Below are positions 63,000 to 64,000 of a stretch of DNA of 64,000 nucleotides, one piece after another; the stretch's first letter is position 1, and each line of letters opens with the position of its first letter. The position numbers and the translations under genes are program-made. The notes under the pieces were generated by a model. That model made no database searches. It saw only the letters and a list, made by a program, of their open reading frames with translations, and was not told the origin of the DNA. Source of the DNA: Lachnoclostridium edouardi (GTDB lineage: Bacteria; Bacillota; Clostridia; Lachnospirales; Lachnospiraceae). The stretch is taken from assembly GCF_900240245.1 (NCBI RefSeq), contig NZ_OESQ01000001.1:1110712-1174711 (forward strand), written 5' to 3'.

Positions 63000-63213
63000 A
63001 CATAAACACCTTCTCTCTTTAAATTTGGTAAATTTCTACAATTCATTATACCTAATTATTATATAGAATATCATCTGTTATAGTAATAATCAACATAAAT
63101 AGTTTGTTATTTTCCTGACATTTTTTCATAAATGGTGGATTTTTATTTCTTTATATGATAAAATTGTTTATATATTGCATAACTTTAAGACTTAAACTGA
63201 GGAGGTTTACAAA

Positions 63214-63708
63214 ATGGCTTGTAAAACACAAAGCGTCCCCTTTGCAGGGACCAAAGAGCAGGAAACTGCTTTGAAAAAGACCATTGCCCAGCTCAAGGAT
63301 ACAAAAGGCTGTCTGATGCCCATTATGCAGAAGGCACAGGAAATCTACGGCTACCTTCCTATTGAGGTGCAGACTATGATTTCCGACGAGACCGGTATTC
63401 CTTTAGAGAAAATTTACGGCGTATCTACTTTCTACGCTCAATTCGCCCTTCAGCCTAAAGGCCGCTACCAGATTTCTGTCTGTCTTGGCACTGCATGCTA
63501 TGTAAAGGGTTCTGGAGAGATTTTTCAGAAGCTGGAGGAGCTGCTTGGCATTACCAACGGAGAATGCACTCCTGACGGTAAGTTTTCCCTGGACTCCTGC
63601 CGCTGTGTAGGCGCCTGCGGACTGGCTCCTGTTATGATGATTAACGATGAGGTTTACGGACGTCTTACCCCTGACCAGATTCCAGGAATTCTGGCTAAAT
63701 ATCAATAA
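63214..63708 (+). CDS. NuoE/HydC-type [2Fe-2S] subunit of NADH-linked hydrogenase
   Basis: 164 residues with the thioredoxin-like [2Fe-2S] domain: Cys90 and Cys95 in VCLGTACYVKG, Cys131 and Cys135 in RCVGACGLAP. The N-terminal helical part KGCLMPIMQKAQEIYGYLP is typical of NuoE/HydC/HoxE. In clostridia this gene opens hydCBA operons for electron-bifurcating [FeFe] hydrogenase, with an ATPase gene next, exactly as here. HydB and HydA would lie beyond the window. AGGAGG precedes the ATG. Confidence 0.92.
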   Translation: MACKTQSVPFAGTKEQETALKKTIAQLKDTKGCLMPIMQKAQEIYGYLPIEVQTMISDETGIPLEKIYGVSTFYAQFALQPKGRYQISVCLGTACYVKGSGEIFQKLEELLGITNGECTPDGKFSLDSCRCVGACGLAPVMMINDEVYGRLTPDQIPGILAKYQ

Positions 63709-63711
63709 TCT

Positions 63712-64000
63712 ATGATGACGGAAATCGCTCTTAACATACTGGACGTAGCAGAAAATTCCACCAGAGCCGGGGCTTCCCTGGTTACAATCCGCGTGGAGGC
63801 AGACACTGAGAAGGACGCTTTAACCGTAGTAATTAAAGATAATGGCTGCGGTATGACAGAGGAACAGGTAAATCATGTAACTGATCCGTTTTTTACTACC
63901 AGAACTACCAGAAAAGTAGGGCTGGGGGTCCCTTTCTTTAAATATGCGGCGGAAAGCACAGGCGGTTCCTTTACCATTCAGTCTGAAGTAGGAACAGGCA
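63712..64000 (+). CDS. Histidine-kinase-like ATPase domain protein (cut by window edge)
   Basis: The frame opens at tandem ATGs (63712 and 63715), four bases after hydC, and remains open to the window end, about 96 residues. The GHKL N box is in EIALNILDVAENSTRAGAS, the G1 box in IKDNGCGMTEEQ and the G2 box begins at TRKVGLGVPFFKYAAEST. It is a stand-alone ATPase without a transmembrane sensor in the visible part. Such a gene commonly lies between hydC and hydB in clostridia; function unproved. Confidence 0.85.
   Translation, partial: MMTEIALNILDVAENSTRAGASLVTIRVEADTEKDALTVVIKDNGCGMTEEQVNHVTDPFFTTRTTRKVGLGVPFFKYAAESTGGSFTIQSEVGTG

Noticed and set aside
1..64000. CRISPR arrays, insertion sequences, prophage, tRNA or rRNA genes
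   Set aside because: No regularly spaced repeats, transposase or phage-type reading frames, or cloverleaf-like sequences were noticed by eye. A tRNA or covariance search would be needed to exclude small RNA genes fully.

Overview
The window looks like a chromosomal segment of an anaerobic Clostridia member, most probably Lachnospiraceae (inference). The evidence is moderate-to-low GC, AGGAGG-type ribosome binding sites, a T-box leader, a TPP riboswitch, ThiW, a HemC-CobA-HemD fusion, HemZ, DUF4358/MBOAT/DHHW genes and the start of an NADH-type [FeFe]-hydrogenase locus. I saw no rRNA, tRNA, CRISPR array, insertion sequence or prophage. Most of it is core biosynthesis; the accessory parts are the glucarate region (52-59 kb) and the hydrogenase-associated signalling cluster (59.7-64 kb).

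Layout. 0-6.3 kb: arginine genes argC-GNAT-argJ-argB-argD (minus), divergent from argG (plus), with matching ARG-box-like operators on both -10 regions. 6.4-9.9 kb: LCP protein, LytTR regulator, GHKL kinase and a small membrane protein. 10-10.8 kb: Bax-inhibitor-1 family gene. 10.8-17.4 kb: minus-strand run EamA, ApbE, GtrA, YfhO and argH, with a divergent LysR gene. 18.4-23.4 kb: type Ic aspartate aminotransferase, Rae1/YacP nuclease, nitroreductase, exported protein, and tyrS under a tyrosine T-box. 23.4-28.8 kb: TPP-riboswitch-controlled thiC-thiW-thiM-thiE-thiD-EamA. This makes the pyrimidine half of thiamine but only salvages the thiazole half. 28.8-32 kb: DUF4358 lipoprotein, MBOAT and DHHW (polymer O-acylation). 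32-34.6 kb: DAHP synthase and a solitary ATPase/DUF234 gene. 34.7-44.2 kb: relA, MBL hydrolase, hemZ, DUF1275, hisS, aspS, GNAT and cupin. 44.3-51.1 kb: tetrapyrrole/cobalamin operon cbiH, sirC, cbiF, hemC-cobA-hemD, cbiP, cbiC. 51.3-59.7 kb: AEC transporter, then a sugar-diacid region: 2-hydroxyacid dehydrogenase, frameshifted DASS transporter, HpcH/HpaI aldolase, broken PrpR-type sigma-54 activator, intact glucarate dehydratase and a LysR gene. 59.7-64 kb: PHP, DRTGG, an [FeFe]-hydrogenase-like protein, an RsbW-like ATPase, a second DRTGG, and on the plus strand a NuoE/HydC subunit and a second ATPase that runs off the window.

Two places deserve most attention. In the glucarate region a good sigma-54 promoter (GG-N10-GC) reads into the aldolase-transporter-dehydrogenase operon. 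Its presumed activator carries an in-frame TAG and a +1 frameshift, and the transporter lacks one G, so three lesions fall within about 2.7 kb. In the hydrogenase-associated cluster, the [FeFe]-hydrogenase-like protein keeps all four H-cluster cysteines but has alanine where catalytic enzymes carry the proton-relay cysteine. It sits among ATPase and DRTGG ligand-binding partners, which suggests a redox or H2 sensing system rather than an enzyme.
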